DNA of 64,000 nt from PGYR01 sp046290495 (GCA_046290495.1 JBKAGT010000005.1:1302001-1366000), one strand, 5' to 3'; positions 26,552 through 35,925 are shown, counted from the first letter of the stretch. Numbers and translations are program-made. Notes: generated from the letters alone by a model not told the origin.

Positions 26552-28326
26552 AGCAGTTCTTTCCTAAGTCTCGCGACTGGTATTTTTAGTTGTTCTCTAT
26601 ATTTGGCAATTGTCCTTCTAGCAACATTGAATCCATGCTCTTTCATTAAAGCGCTTAATTTCTGGTCACTATATGGCTTTTGCTTGTTCTCTTCATCTAT
26701 TACTTCTTTCAGTTTTTGCTTGATAATTCTCGTAGATACTTCTTCTCCCTCATCATTAGGAAGAGACTCACTGAAGAAATATTTAAGTTCAAAAGTACCA
26801 AAATCAGTTCTCACATACTTCCCGTTTACTATTCGGCAAACAGTTGATATATCTAGACCTGTTTCCTCTGCTACAGTTTTGTATATCAATGGCTTTATAC
26901 CCATCTCACCTACATCAAAGAATTCTTTTTGCAGATGGGCTATTGCAGTCATAACCAAAAGCATTGTATGTTTTCTTTGCTTTATAGCTTGAATCAAGAA
27001 CTTAGCATCATCATATTTTTTTCTAATCCAATCACGCGTTTCTTGGTTGTATTTTCTGTACTTCACTTCTTTACGCATTTTTTCATACGCTTTATTCAAT
27101 CGAAGTTCAGGTATAGTATTGTCATTCAGTGATATGAGTAGCTCTCCCGTCTCATCTTCACGCTTAACTAAGTAATCAGGAGTAACTGTATTTATCTCAT
27201 TCTGATAATCGTGACCACCAGGTTTTGGATTAAGTCCTCGGATGACGTCAAGCACTTTCTTCAAGCTTTCTTCGCCTATCGAAAGTTCTTTCATTATCAC
27301 TTTGTAATGCTTTTTAGTAAACTGTTCGTAGTAATCACGCAGTATTTCAAAAGCCAAATCTTCGTATTCAGTTGGATCTAATTTGTTATCTAATTGCGAT
27401 AGAAGACATTCTTGTACTGAGCGAGAACCAATGCCTGGGGGATCCAAATGTTGAATATAGTAAAGCAAGTTTTCTGCTTGCTCTAGAGTTACATCTTCGT
27501 AAGCATCGAATAGCTCTTTGTTTTTTACGGGGATAAAGCTGCTTTCATCTTTGCTTTCTATAGTCACGTTCTCTTGGGGTTCATCATTCAGAACATCACT
27601 AATAAGAATTACACCATCATTTTCTTCTTCTTTATCTTCGTTGATATGAGAAGTTCTAATATAATTTCTTTCAGAAGCATCTAGAGCATATTCCAGTGCG
27701 GGGTTTTTATACTCCTTTTTCTTAACAGCTCCATTAGTCTTCGATTTATTGTACTCTTGCTCTAAGTGGAAATTTAGCTCCGCAATCCTCTGATTCGATT
27801 CATCTACTATTTCTTGCAAATCACGACGCAAATAGCCATCGTTATCTACATTACCAATTATTTGCTCACCTAGTAAATACTCTTCTTTTGTGAAGTTGAG
27901 CAATCGTAGCTGTGCTACTAAGCTCTCCGACTCTGAAGTATTTGACTTGAAAGGCATATCCTGATCATCATCATCTTCATCAGCTGAATAGTTCGGATTT
28001 CTATCAGTATCTTTAGTACCATCCCACATTAGCTTCTGAAATTCGAAAGGGTCATTGCTCTCATCAAATTGTTTAGCTTCCTCAGGTCTGTTCTGTAACT
28101 CTTCCCTTACTGTACTATTATCATCATTGTCATTATGAGTAACTTCTATTACATCGAAGTCATCTTCGTCATAAGATGATTCTTCCAGCATTGGGTTAGC
28201 TTCTATCTCTTGCTGTACATGTTGTTCCAGCTGCACCAAAGGCAACTGTAGCAACTTAAGATATTGTATCTGCTGCGGTGTAAGAGTCTGCGAGAGACTC
28301 GTTTTCATGTTTAATCCAAGTTTCAA
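26548..28326 (-). CDS. rpoN: RNA polymerase sigma-54 factor RpoN
   Basis: 592 residues. The Gln/Leu-rich region I is at the N-terminus (MKTSLSQTLTPQQIQYLKLL), followed by a long acidic, low-complexity region II (about residues 50-125). The core-binding domain includes LDPPGIGSRSVQECLLSQL, then DISTVCRIVNGKYV. The RpoN box near the C-terminus reads ARRTIAKYREQLKIP. It is longer than the usual 430-500 residues because of the acidic region and an inserted charged stretch around residues 200-275. It directs activator-dependent transcription from -24/-12 promoters. It lies 16 nt downstream of the DUF3109 gene. Confidence 0.95.
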   Translation of the reverse strand: MKLGLNMKTSLSQTLTPQQIQYLKLLQLPLVQLEQHVQQEIEANPMLEESSYDEDDFDVIEVTHNDNDDNSTVREELQNRPEEAKQFDESNDPFEFQKLMWDGTKDTDRNPNYSADEDDDDQDMPFKSNTSESESLVAQLRLLNFTKEEYLLGEQIIGNVDNDGYLRRDLQEIVDESNQRIAELNFHLEQEYNKSKTNGAVKKKEYKNPALEYALDASERNYIRTSHINEDKEEENDGVILISDVLNDEPQENVTIESKDESSFIPVKNKELFDAYEDVTLEQAENLLYYIQHLDPPGIGSRSVQECLLSQLDNKLDPTEYEDLAFEILRDYYEQFTKKHYKVIMKELSIGEESLKKVLDVIRGLNPKPGGHDYQNEINTVTPDYLVKREDETGELLISLNDNTIPELRLNKAYEKMRKEVKYRKYNQETRDWIRKKYDDAKFLIQAIKQRKHTMLLVMTAIAHLQKEFFDVGEMGIKPLIYKTVAEETGLDISTVCRIVNGKYVRTDFGTFELKYFFSESLPNDEGEEVSTRIIKQKLKEVIDEENKQKPYSDQKLSALMKEHGFNVARRTIAKYREQLKIPVARLRKELL

Positions 28327-28342
28327 TATATTCCCCCATATA

Positions 28343-28930
28343 TTATTTAACTTGTTCTAAAAATTTGCTCGTCCATTCCTCACCAAATCTTCTTTCCAAT
28401 GCTTCTTTTACGCTATCGGCAAGGTGTATGTCATTTGCTCTTCCGTTCAGTCTGCCTGGCTTGCATTCTTTTATTCTATCATAATACAAGTAGTCACCTC
28501 CAAAATCACCAACCCTAATAGGGTATAAGTGACAGGAAACTGGCTTCCTGAACGTAGATTCGCCATTGTGATATGCTTTTTCAATCGCACATTTGGCTAT
28601 ATCATCATCACCATAATAAACAAAAACACAATCTTTGTGTTCTATACATCTGGTGTATTTTCCGTCTGCTTTTTGGTCTATGAAACCCTCTCTTTCTATT
28701 ATATCAATTGACCTTTTGTCAAGATATTTTTTTGCGGCTTCATAGTTTTTTTCCATATCTTTGACTTCTTCTTCTAGAACTGGGGCTCCGTGTTCTCCTT
28801 CAAAAGTGCAGCAAGCACCCTTGCACTTGACTATGTCGCAAGCAAAGCGAGCATTTAGTACTTCCAAATCTACTAAAACATTGTCTATTTTTTTCACGAA
28901 ATCGCCAACCCTTAGAAATAATTGTGCCAA
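28343..28930 (-). CDS. DUF3109 family cysteine-rich protein
   Basis: 195 residues, soluble. The N-terminal cysteine cluster (FACDIVKCKGACCTFEG) and later conserved Cys in CIEHKDCVFVYY, KCAIEKAYHNG, VSCHLYPIRV and KECKPG suggest a metal centre like those of the YkgJ/DUF3109 families. Function is not established. It is the first gene of the minus-strand set DUF3109-rpoN-pyrD, with an AT-rich upstream region shared divergently with the ABC permease gene. Confidence 0.85.
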   Translation of the reverse strand: MAQLFLRVGDFVKKIDNVLVDLEVLNARFACDIVKCKGACCTFEGEHGAPVLEEEVKDMEKNYEAAKKYLDKRSIDIIEREGFIDQKADGKYTRCIEHKDCVFVYYGDDDIAKCAIEKAYHNGESTFRKPVSCHLYPIRVGDFGGDYLYYDRIKECKPGRLNGRANDIHLADSVKEALERRFGEEWTSKFLEQVK

Positions 28931-29202
28931 AGTTTAATTACAAGATAAAAATTATTTTATTAAATAAAAATCAAAATCATCTTTTTTTAAATTTTCTTTA
29001 GAAAATTAACTTTTTATTCATAATTCATTTAATATTACCAATTAGATTAGTTTCTGTTATTAATGTAAATTTGTGATTATTACAGCTATTAAAATTTGAA
29101 AATATTATTAGTAACAGCTTAATCTCGAATATAAAAATTAGGTGGAAAGCATCGCAAAAACTGTGGCTAATCAGCTCAGTACTGTTTGCTATTGCTATTC
29201 TT

Positions 29203-30723
29203 TTGCCACTGACAAGCATCTTCTTATCACTTACTGATGAGCCAGGAAGTGGTTGGGACTATATATTCGATGGGCCAATATGGCAATACTCATACAACAC
29301 AGCGGTGCTGGCAGTTGGCGTCTCATTATTTACTTTCATTTTCTCAGTTATTCCTGCTTGGTTTATTGCCAATTACAGATTCCCTATGTCTGGTTTACTG
29401 AGGTGGGCTATGGTTTTGCCACTATCTATACCCACTTATATCATTGCGTTTATCTATGGCGATATTTTCAGCTTTGGAGGTGAGTACTACTCTGTCATGT
29501 ATGGCTTATTTGGTTTGGAGATTAGTTCGGTTTACTTCGACATATTCAAAATATACTATTTGATTCCTATTTTATCGTCAGTACTTTACCCTTATGTATA
29601 TCTGACAGCGTTGGATTCATTTGAGAATAATAATAGAAACTTTATCGAATCTGCACAGCTACTCGGGAAAAACAAGTTGTCCGTCTTCACCAAAGTCGCA
29701 TTGCCTATATCACGACCAGCCATCGCATCAGGTCTATTCCTAGTCAATATGGAATTGCTCAATGATTATGGAGCAATGGATTATTTCGGAGTGCAGACAT
29801 TCACTACAGGAGTCTTCAGAACATGGTTCGGAATGAGCGATCTTCCAACAGCTTTACGGTTAGCATTACTCCTCTTTGCTATAGCATTTGTATTCATATA
29901 TATAGAAAAGTTATTCAGAAGAAGGGCTAAATACTACGAAGAAGGCAACACACCACCGAGTGACTTGCATCACATTTCTGGATGGGAAAAATGGGGAGTT
30001 TTATTTGCTTGTGCTGTTCCAGTTTTAATTGGGTTCATTATCCCAATAATAAAATTAATCTATAATGCCATTTACAATATTTCGAAAATTGATGTTCTAG
30101 GCTATTTGTCTGCTGTTAGTAATACAGCTATCGTGTCAGTTATTACTGCATTGACTGTTGTTGTTATATCAATCGCTATCACATATAGCGAAAGGACTAA
30201 TCGGTTTTTATTTGTTAAAAAGCTACTTTCACTTGCTACTGTTGGGTATGCTATACCGGGAGCGATAATAGCTGTGTCTATGCTCTATTTCCTTTCTGGC
30301 GTGAATGATGCTACTGGGCTGTTTGCATTTGGTTCAGTCTTTGTACTAGTCTATGCATATAATATCAGATTCATGGCGACTGGGTACTCACCAATCAAAT
30401 CTTTGTCCGACAAGAATGGTACCAACTCGTACGAATCAGCAAAGCTAATGGGTTACTCTGACTTCGCTACATTCAAAAATATAGAGTGGCACACCATACA
30501 ACCAGCTATTTTGACTGGACTTTTAGTTACATTTGTAGAAGTGCTAAAGGAATTACCACTAACATTAATATTGCGTCCATTCGATTATGACACCGTTGCG
30601 ACAATCGCATATCAGTATGCAAAAAATGAAATGGTGAAAGAAGCGTCGCTCTATTCGCTGACAATAGTGATAATATCAATGATACCAATTTTCCTATTAG
30701 TTAAATCAAAGAAAAAAGCATGA
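29203..30723 (+). CDS. Fbp-type ABC transporter permease (iron(III)/thiamine-like), two fused permease domains
   Basis: At least 506 residues with about twelve membrane helices and two BPD permease repeats. The EAA loops are visible as FIESAQLLGKNKLSVFTKVA and YESAKLMGYSDFATFKNI, followed by ELPLTLILRPFDYDTVATIA. This matches FbpB/ThiP-like permeases for ferric ions or related substrates. The first conventional start is TTG 29203, but the same frame is open back to 29077 and encodes a basic leader plus the first half of helix 1 (IKIRWKASQKLWLISSVLF). The protein therefore almost certainly begins further upstream at a non-standard codon. It overlaps the ATPase gene by 4 nt. Confidence 0.88.
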   Translation: MPLTSIFLSLTDEPGSGWDYIFDGPIWQYSYNTAVLAVGVSLFTFIFSVIPAWFIANYRFPMSGLLRWAMVLPLSIPTYIIAFIYGDIFSFGGEYYSVMYGLFGLEISSVYFDIFKIYYLIPILSSVLYPYVYLTALDSFENNNRNFIESAQLLGKNKLSVFTKVALPISRPAIASGLFLVNMELLNDYGAMDYFGVQTFTTGVFRTWFGMSDLPTALRLALLLFAIAFVFIYIEKLFRRRAKYYEEGNTPPSDLHHISGWEKWGVLFACAVPVLIGFIIPIIKLIYNAIYNISKIDVLGYLSAVSNTAIVSVITALTVVVISIAITYSERTNRFLFVKKLLSLATVGYAIPGAIIAVSMLYFLSGVNDATGLFAFGSVFVLVYAYNIRFMATGYSPIKSLSDKNGTNSYESAKLMGYSDFATFKNIEWHTIQPAILTGLLVTFVEVLKELPLTLILRPFDYDTVATIAYQYAKNEMVKEASLYSLTIVIISMIPIFLLVKSKKKA

Positions 30724-31700
30724 GTTATTTCTCAGTCAAAAATATAGTTAAAAACTTTGGCAAAACCGACGTACTGCGTGGGGTGTCTTTTGCTATGACT
30801 AGCAACGAGAGACTAGCTCTGATTGGCAAATCGGGTAGTGGGAAAACCACTATGCTCAGGATAATAGCCGGTTTGGAGTTACCAGATAGTGGTGAAGTAG
30901 AAATAAATGGCAAGAAGGTAAACTCATCTGATGAATATGTAAAACCAGAGAATCGTCACTTCGGCTATGTGTTCCAAAATCATACTTTATTCCCTCACCT
31001 CAACGTATTGCAAAATATAACTTTTGGAATATCTGATGAGAACAAAGGAAGAAAAAAAGAAATAGCATTAGACTATCTGTCAATGCTCGGACTAGAAAGT
31101 AAGATAAAAAACTACCCACATGAGCTATCAGGTGGAGAGAAACAAAGGATATCAATAATTAGGACACTAGCTGCGAAACCGAAATTACTTTTGCTCGACG
31201 AACCCTTCAGTAACTTAGATAAAAGCACAAAAGAAAAGCTGAAAGAAGATTTGAAGTCCATACTAGACAAAGAACAAATACCGACTATCATGATTACACA
31301 CGATGCCGAAGACTCATTTGACTTGGCAAACAGAGTGATACTTCTAGATGGTGGCAGGATTGCAGCAGAGGGTAATCCAGAAGAGTTATATAACAAGCCA
31401 ATAAACGAGCACTCTGCAAATTTCTTCTCTGAGTCAACAATCTTGGACAAGGTAAACAATCGCCATTTTTTCGAAGCTATCAACTGCGAAGCCAACAGAA
31501 TCTGCATTCCTACAAACAGTATCAGATTCAGCGAAGAAGGCCGCCCAGCAAAAATTACAAATAAACGATTTGTTGGCAATGGCTATTTGTATGAAGTAGA
31601 GTGCCATGGCTCCATTATAAAACTCTATTCACAACTCAGCTATGACACAGAAGAAATCAATATTGAGATCGACGGTAGTGATATTATCATATTTGAGTAA
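30720..31700 (+). CDS. ABC transporter ATP-binding protein (FbpC/PotA type)
   Basis: 326-residue ATPase of the same importer. The Walker A GKSGSGKTTML, the Q-loop VFQNHTLFPHL, the ABC signature LSGGEKQRISI, Walker B LLLLDEPFSNLD and the H-loop MITHDAE are all intact. A C-terminal TOBE-like region (about residues 235-326) fits the FbpC/PotA/CysA group. The substrate cannot be set without a binding protein, and none is adjacent. Confidence 0.92.
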   Translation: MSYFSVKNIVKNFGKTDVLRGVSFAMTSNERLALIGKSGSGKTTMLRIIAGLELPDSGEVEINGKKVNSSDEYVKPENRHFGYVFQNHTLFPHLNVLQNITFGISDENKGRKKEIALDYLSMLGLESKIKNYPHELSGGEKQRISIIRTLAAKPKLLLLDEPFSNLDKSTKEKLKEDLKSILDKEQIPTIMITHDAEDSFDLANRVILLDGGRIAAEGNPEELYNKPINEHSANFFSESTILDKVNNRHFFEAINCEANRICIPTNSIRFSEEGRPAKITNKRFVGNGYLYEVECHGSIIKLYSQLSYDTEEINIEIDGSDIIIFE

Positions 31701-31769
31701 GGGATAGCAACTTAATTCATAGTATTCGTATAATTAATTAGTTTTATTGAATTCAATAACTTTTTTTTA

Positions 31770-32243
31770 ATGAGTCAAAACAAGAAAATATTCTTGTCAG
31801 GTGTTTTATTAATTGGATTAATTGTCCCTTTTATACCATTCTTGGTTGTTTTTGAAGTATTCTTTCTAACAATACCATTTGCTATTATAATTTTAATGTC
31901 ATTGATTTATTTGATAGTAAGTAGTATTAATAAACATATGAATACTAAGGTTGCTTTATTTCTATTTTTAATCCTTCCTACCTTTATATTTTCACAATTC
32001 TTATCATCTTTTTGTGTAAACAACATTCAAAGACTTAGATGCAATTATATAATATTTAAAATGGAAGATACAATAAAAGAATCTGGTACTTTACCTAATA
32101 ATTATCACCCAATTGCCGGAATTGAGTATGTTAAAATAGAAGAAAGTGAAGAATACATACTTAAGTACTCAATTGGTTTTATGATAACAGTAAAATACTA
32201 TTCTGAAGACAAAATCTGGAAGAGTTATGGGTGGTCAGGTTGA
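31770..32243 (+). CDS. Small membrane protein of unknown function
   Basis: 157 residues. Three hydrophobic segments lie in the first 95 residues, followed by a short soluble C-terminus with TLPNNYHPIAGIEYVKIEES. The family is not recognised. The very AT-rich composition matches the accessory genes that follow. It overlaps the next gene and probably pairs with it. Layout (small membrane protein, no enzyme motif) would suit an immunity protein of a polymorphic toxin, but that is only inference. Confidence 0.62.
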   Translation: MSQNKKIFLSGVLLIGLIVPFIPFLVVFEVFFLTIPFAIIILMSLIYLIVSSINKHMNTKVALFLFLILPTFIFSQFLSSFCVNNIQRLRCNYIIFKMEDTIKESGTLPNNYHPIAGIEYVKIEESEEYILKYSIGFMITVKYYSEDKIWKSYGWSG

Positions 32244-32701
32244 AATATGAATACATTTTGCCAATAATTTTCTTTTCCTTTTTTTTAATTCTAATCATAA
32301 TCGGAGTAATATTTACACTTAATAATAAAAAGAGGTTAAATCATATTGTTTCCAAAAAAAAGTTAATAAAAAAATTCAAGGGCTTAATTATTAAGGACAC
32401 TGAATTATTTAAAATGAATCTATGGATTGGCGATTTGAAGTTATATGAGGATGTAATGAGAATTGAAAAAGCCAACTATTTCCATCATATTCAATTGAGC
32501 AATAATACATTAAGTAACACACAACTTCCAATGTCTATTAGTTTAGAAGAAGCATATTTAGAAAATCAGTACTTATTTATCAAAGGGGTTAAAAAAAGAA
32601 AATTCGGTAAAGGCAAAATTAAAATAAGAATTAAAGCAAATAAAAAAAGTGATCTAATATACATTTACAATCATATAAATAATTACAGAAATAAGACTTA
32701 A
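32231..32701 (+). CDS. Single-pass membrane protein of unknown function
   Basis: 156 residues from GTG 32231, or 153 from TTG 32240. The latter gives a TTGA overlap with the preceding stop and is perhaps the likelier start. One membrane segment (IIFFSFFLILIIIGVIFTL) is followed by a Lys-rich cytoplasmic or periplasmic domain of mixed alpha/beta look. Not recognised. It is coupled to the preceding small membrane protein. Confidence 0.6.
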   Translation: MVRLKYEYILPIIFFSFFLILIIIGVIFTLNNKKRLNHIVSKKKLIKKFKGLIIKDTELFKMNLWIGDLKLYEDVMRIEKANYFHHIQLSNNTLSNTQLPMSISLEEAYLENQYLFIKGVKKRKFGKGKIKIRIKANKKSDLIYIYNHINNYRNKT

Positions 32702-32723
32702 AATTCATCCCTATTAATACAAT

Positions 32724-33200
32724 TCATTCCCCAAAAACATCTTTCCACTTTTCTGATTCTGCATAATCTTTGATCGCTTTATTTCTAGATATTAAAAACT
32801 CTTTCAAATATTTTTCTAAAAATAATTTATCTGCAAGAATTCCTAAAACCCCTAAAGGAGAAACATACTCAAGTACATCAATCATTGTTGTAGAGTCTTC
32901 ATCACCTTCAAATAAATGCTCATGTCTAAATTTCTTAAATATTCCTTTTTCCATTTCATCTACAAAGCAAACAGGTGCTTTAAACTCTGTAATTCTTGAA
33001 GTCAAAGTTTGATAAAATCCGAAATGTTTTGCTTTCCAAGTAACTGACTCACCTAGACCAATTAACCCAGAGGTAACACCAGCAATTGCTTGTTCGTTAG
33101 ATTTAACAGTAGATAATTTGTGCAAATCGATACTACGTGATAGGTCAAAAACTTTATTTTTTGGTGCATTTATTACCGTTTTTAGTTTTATAGTTGGCAT
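32724..33200 (-). CDS. SRPBCC-family ligand-binding protein
   Basis: 158 residues of the START/Bet v1-like (SRPBCC) fold as found in cell-division-inhibitor-like COG4276 proteins. Supporting segments are the opening PTIKLKTVINAPKNKVFDLS, SIDLHKLSTVKS, LGESVTWKAKHFG and FRHEHLFEGDEDSTTMIDVL, followed by YVSPLGVLGILADKLFL. It likely binds a hydrophobic ligand or polyketide-like molecule in the cytoplasm. It stands alone between accessory genes. Confidence 0.82.
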   Translation of the reverse strand: MPTIKLKTVINAPKNKVFDLSRSIDLHKLSTVKSNEQAIAGVTSGLIGLGESVTWKAKHFGFYQTLTSRITEFKAPVCFVDEMEKGIFKKFRHEHLFEGDEDSTTMIDVLEYVSPLGVLGILADKLFLEKYLKEFLISRNKAIKDYAESEKWKDVFGE

Positions 33201-33277
33201 GAGTAATTTCTTTTGATATTAATAATCATCTTTGACTTCATCTCTTGCTTTTTGAATTATATCAAATCTATCTCCCC

Positions 33278-33334
33278 AATATAACAAAAAAAGGACCGTG
33301 AAAGCCCGTTTTGTGAATTACCGTTTGTTTGACT
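33278..33334. repeat. Dispersed intergenic repeat, copy A
   Basis: Contains AATATAACAAAAAAAGGACC, GTGAAAGCCCGTTTT and GTTTGTTTGAC in the same order and spacing as copy B at 33826. It lies downstream of two minus-strand genes and may act as a transcript-end element. Confidence 0.55.
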
Positions 33335-33399
33335 GACTTACCAAACCCTTTTGGGGTTGAATTTCTGTAGAAGTAAAGTATACTTCACGACTAGAAATC

Positions 33400-33804
33400 C
33401 TATTTCTTATGCTCTCTCAATTTAAACTTCAATTCGAATGAATCCTTTAATACAACCAGTGTATCTGAATTAGCACGTTTATAAACTTTAAATGGAAATG
33501 GTACATCCCTAATACCAAGTTTGTAAGGTTCATTGGTAAATGAAATTATTGGTTCATGTGTTTCCCATCCTGAATACGAGGAATTATTGTCTTCGATATA
33601 ATAGCTCCATCTTAAGTAAAAATTTGTATCTAACCTCAAGCCACCTCTACCACTATTTTCGAACTCTATTAATGTAGTGTCTAAATAATCTGAATAGCTT
33701 ATTTCTTTCAAGCTATATTTAACCTTATTGGACTCAATATAACGTCCATATAATATCATTAGAATAAACATTATCGTTGCAAATATATAATATGATCTAT
33801 TCAT
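33400..33804 (-). CDS. Unrecognised membrane-anchored protein
   Basis: 134 residues with one N-terminal hydrophobic segment (YYIFATIMFILMILYG) that could be a signal anchor, then a soluble, probably beta-rich extracytoplasmic domain (LIEFENSGRGGLRLDTNFYL; then FPFKVYKRANSDTLVVLKD). No family recognised. It is flanked on both sides by copies of the same short intergenic repeat, so gene plus repeats may have moved or been duplicated together. Confidence 0.6.
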   Translation of the reverse strand: MNRSYYIFATIMFILMILYGRYIESNKVKYSLKEISYSDYLDTTLIEFENSGRGGLRLDTNFYLRWSYYIEDNNSSYSGWETHEPIISFTNEPYKLGIRDVPFPFKVYKRANSDTLVVLKDSFELKFKLREHKK

Positions 33805-33825
33805 TCAATCCTTTCATGTTTATCA

Positions 33826-33889
33826 AATATAACAAAAAAAAGAGCCGAGAAAGCCCATTTTCATAAATATACAGGTTTGTTTGACCTGT
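33826..33889. repeat. Dispersed intergenic repeat, copy B with hairpin
   Basis: Shares AATATAACAAAAAAA, GAGAAAGCCCATTTT and GTTTGTTTGAC with copy A. This copy has a 6-bp inverted repeat ACAGGT / ACCTGT around TTGTTTG (33871-33889). Confidence 0.55.
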
Positions 33890-34001
33890 CACAAGTCTTG
33901 GTAAATCCATAAAGACCTACTGGAACACATTGCTAGGTAGGGAGTATAAACTTTACAATTAGAATACTAAAGAACATTCTGATCATTATGATTATCAATC
34001 A

Positions 34002-34391
34002 CTAGTTAGAGTAAACTAGCTTTGGCTCGCCATTATTGCATTCAACTCCGACTGGCTCTTCTGGTAGAGAGCAATCGCTTATTATTCCCCATCTCTTGTT
34101 GTATTCATCTTCCGCTTCTTTGTGTTCTGCTACTAAACTAAGAAAGAGGGTGGTATCGATATTCTCCGAGTATGCAATATAGCCAATTGGTCCACCGCAC
34201 GCCTTGCTACCATAGCTGGTATATCTCCACTCTGATGGGTCTTCACAAGGTTCAGAATTAGACAAACCCTTAATCTCTTCAAACATTCTTGCTAGGTTTT
34301 CAGCATCTGCCTCTTGATTCATACTATTATCTTTACACGAAAATAGAAAAAGCATAATAACACTAACCACTAAAAAACTTAACTTTCTCAT
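34002..34391 (-). CDS. Small Cys-containing lipoprotein
   Basis: 129 residues. Lipoprotein signal with lipobox LFLFSC followed by KDN. The mature part has four cysteines (PCEDPSEW, KACGGPIGY, SDCSLPEE, VECNNGEP) that could form two disulfides. The WRYTSYGSKACGGPIGYIAY stretch resembles a small family of FCB lipoproteins of unknown role. It is divergent from the outer-membrane protein gene at 34555. Confidence 0.68.
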   Translation of the reverse strand: MRKLSFLVVSVIMLFLFSCKDNSMNQEADAENLARMFEEIKGLSNSEPCEDPSEWRYTSYGSKACGGPIGYIAYSENIDTTLFLSLVAEHKEAEDEYNKRWGIISDCSLPEEPVGVECNNGEPKLVYSN

Positions 34392-34554
34392 TTTGAATAC
34401 CGTTTATTTTTATTGTTATTTTCATATAATAACAAATCAAAACAAAATTAGAGACAAATGTAATGAAATAAAGTACCATTTATTGCTAATTTTATCTGTA
34501 GCTTTCCTAAAAGTAATATTATTTATAAATTATCGGAAAAAGAAATCTAAAAAT

Positions 34555-35244
34555 ATGAAATCAATTTTCTTACTAATAGCATTATTATTTATAGGGTGTA
34601 GTTCATCCTTAGTCTATAGTCCATCGTTGCAGTTGGATAAGAACCAACCAGAGAAGGAAGAAGTAACACTATCAGGCAACTTGACATTACTCCCTGAAAC
34701 AAGGCCCTATTCACTAACTTTCCCAGGTTTAGAAGTTGAGCAAGGCGATAGAACATCTATTGGTCTAGATGGCAGAATTGGCTATGGCTTTAGCGAGTCA
34801 TTTAACTTAGAGGGAAGAGGTTGGATAGATATAGATAGGGTGTCTGGCAAAAGAGGAGGGCTTGCGATAGCATCATCTTATTACTTCAATGATGATGAAA
34901 AGCTTAGCTACTTTCTTAAGCCCGCTGTCGGAATAGTAATAGATAATGGCCAATACGAGGGTCTTGGTTTCGAAGTGCCAGCTGGTATAGTCTATGACTT
35001 TAACGAGAGGTTCTACAATTATACTGGTGTTGGACTTGCTTATGGTGCCAGAAGTACTTCAATACAAGAAAATGGCAACAGAGAAATTGGTTTTGGTTTT
35101 ATCGGTCATTTCGGATTTGGCTATTTGCTTAATGATATTGTGAGTGTTAGAGCTGAGTTTACTCCAATTCAACAAATTAACATGTACGATGAAACGGAAC
35201 CTTTTATTATGAGTGCTACAATTGGGCTTTCATTAAGTTTGTGA
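34555..35244 (+). CDS. Outer-membrane beta-barrel lipoprotein
   Basis: 229 residues from the ATG at 34555, chosen because it opens a classic lipoprotein signal (MKSIFLLIALLFIGC); an in-frame ATG at 34393 would bury this signal. The mature protein alternates short hydrophobic/aromatic strands with turns (FNLEGRGWIDIDR, GLAIASSYYFND, FGYLLNDIVSVRAEFTP) and ends in a strand-like ATIGLSLSL, as expected of a small beta-barrel. Function is unknown. It converges with the SRAP gene with 1 nt between them. Confidence 0.72.
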   Translation: MKSIFLLIALLFIGCSSSLVYSPSLQLDKNQPEKEEVTLSGNLTLLPETRPYSLTFPGLEVEQGDRTSIGLDGRIGYGFSESFNLEGRGWIDIDRVSGKRGGLAIASSYYFNDDEKLSYFLKPAVGIVIDNGQYEGLGFEVPAGIVYDFNERFYNYTGVGLAYGARSTSIQENGNREIGFGFIGHFGFGYLLNDIVSVRAEFTPIQQINMYDETEPFIMSATIGLSLSL

Positions 35245-35245
35245 T

Positions 35246-35923
35246 TCACTCTCTAAATCTTTCCTTTGCCCAAGCTCTCAAATCTTTAGTAGGAATCTCC
35301 TCATACTGCATTTGCTCTGTTGGGTATGGATAAATTGCTTTGCGGATTTCGTCCTTGTCTTTAAGTGGAGAAATCCAATATTGTTCGTCTTCTTGCTTTA
35401 GTATCACAGGCATCCGCTCTCGGTTGTTGTGTACATAACTCATCAGCTCATTGGCGGCTGTGGTCAGTATGCTAAAGGTGTCACGTACTTCACCTGTCTC
35501 CTTATCCGTCCAATGCTCGTGTATTCCTGCGAATGAGAATATCTCTTGGTCTTTTAAACTAACAAAGTGAGGTATCTTCTCTTTGCCCTCGTGTCGCCAT
35601 TCGTAGAAACCAGTAGCAGGAATCAAACATCGCCGCTTAATGATAGCACTGCGGAAAGACGGCTTTTCGAACACTGTTTCGGAACGTGAGTTAGCAGTCT
35701 TCTTGCTTATGCTGTCGGCATCTTTTGCAGTCTTTATCCAATAGGGAACTAGCCCCCAGTTGAGCATTGTGATCTTGCTCGGCTCTTCATTCGTGATTGC
35801 GGGCATAGCCGGTGCAGCAAATGCGTTGGCATGATGCACAGGGTCAAACTCTGGCGGATTGTCTACATTGTACCGCTTTGCGGTCTTTACTTTGTCAGCT
35901 ATATAGGCGTAATGGAAGCACAT
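35246..35923 (-). CDS. SOS response-associated peptidase (SRAP/YedK/HMCES family)
   Basis: 225 residues of the SRAP family, which crosslinks to abasic sites in single-stranded DNA to protect them. The catalytic Cys is residue 2 (MCFHY). Further hallmarks are MLNWGLVPYWIK, NSRSETVFEKPSFRSA, RRCLIPATGFYEW with the active-site Glu, SFAGIHEHW, FSILTTAANELM and RERMPVIL. Length is normal. It lies 2 nt from the end of the following unknown gene on the same strand, so it may be read through from it. Confidence 0.94.
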   Translation of the reverse strand: MCFHYAYIADKVKTAKRYNVDNPPEFDPVHHANAFAAPAMPAITNEEPSKITMLNWGLVPYWIKTAKDADSISKKTANSRSETVFEKPSFRSAIIKRRCLIPATGFYEWRHEGKEKIPHFVSLKDQEIFSFAGIHEHWTDKETGEVRDTFSILTTAANELMSYVHNNRERMPVILKQEDEQYWISPLKDKDEIRKAIYPYPTEQMQYEEIPTKDLRAWAKERFRE

Positions 35924-35925
35924 GT

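Noticed and set aside
33278..33889. CRISPR array
   Set aside because: Only two diverged copies 548 nt apart with a gene between them; no regular spacers and no cas genes.
34393..34554. N-terminal extension of the lipoprotein barrel gene
   Set aside because: Would bury a clear lipoprotein signal starting at 34555.
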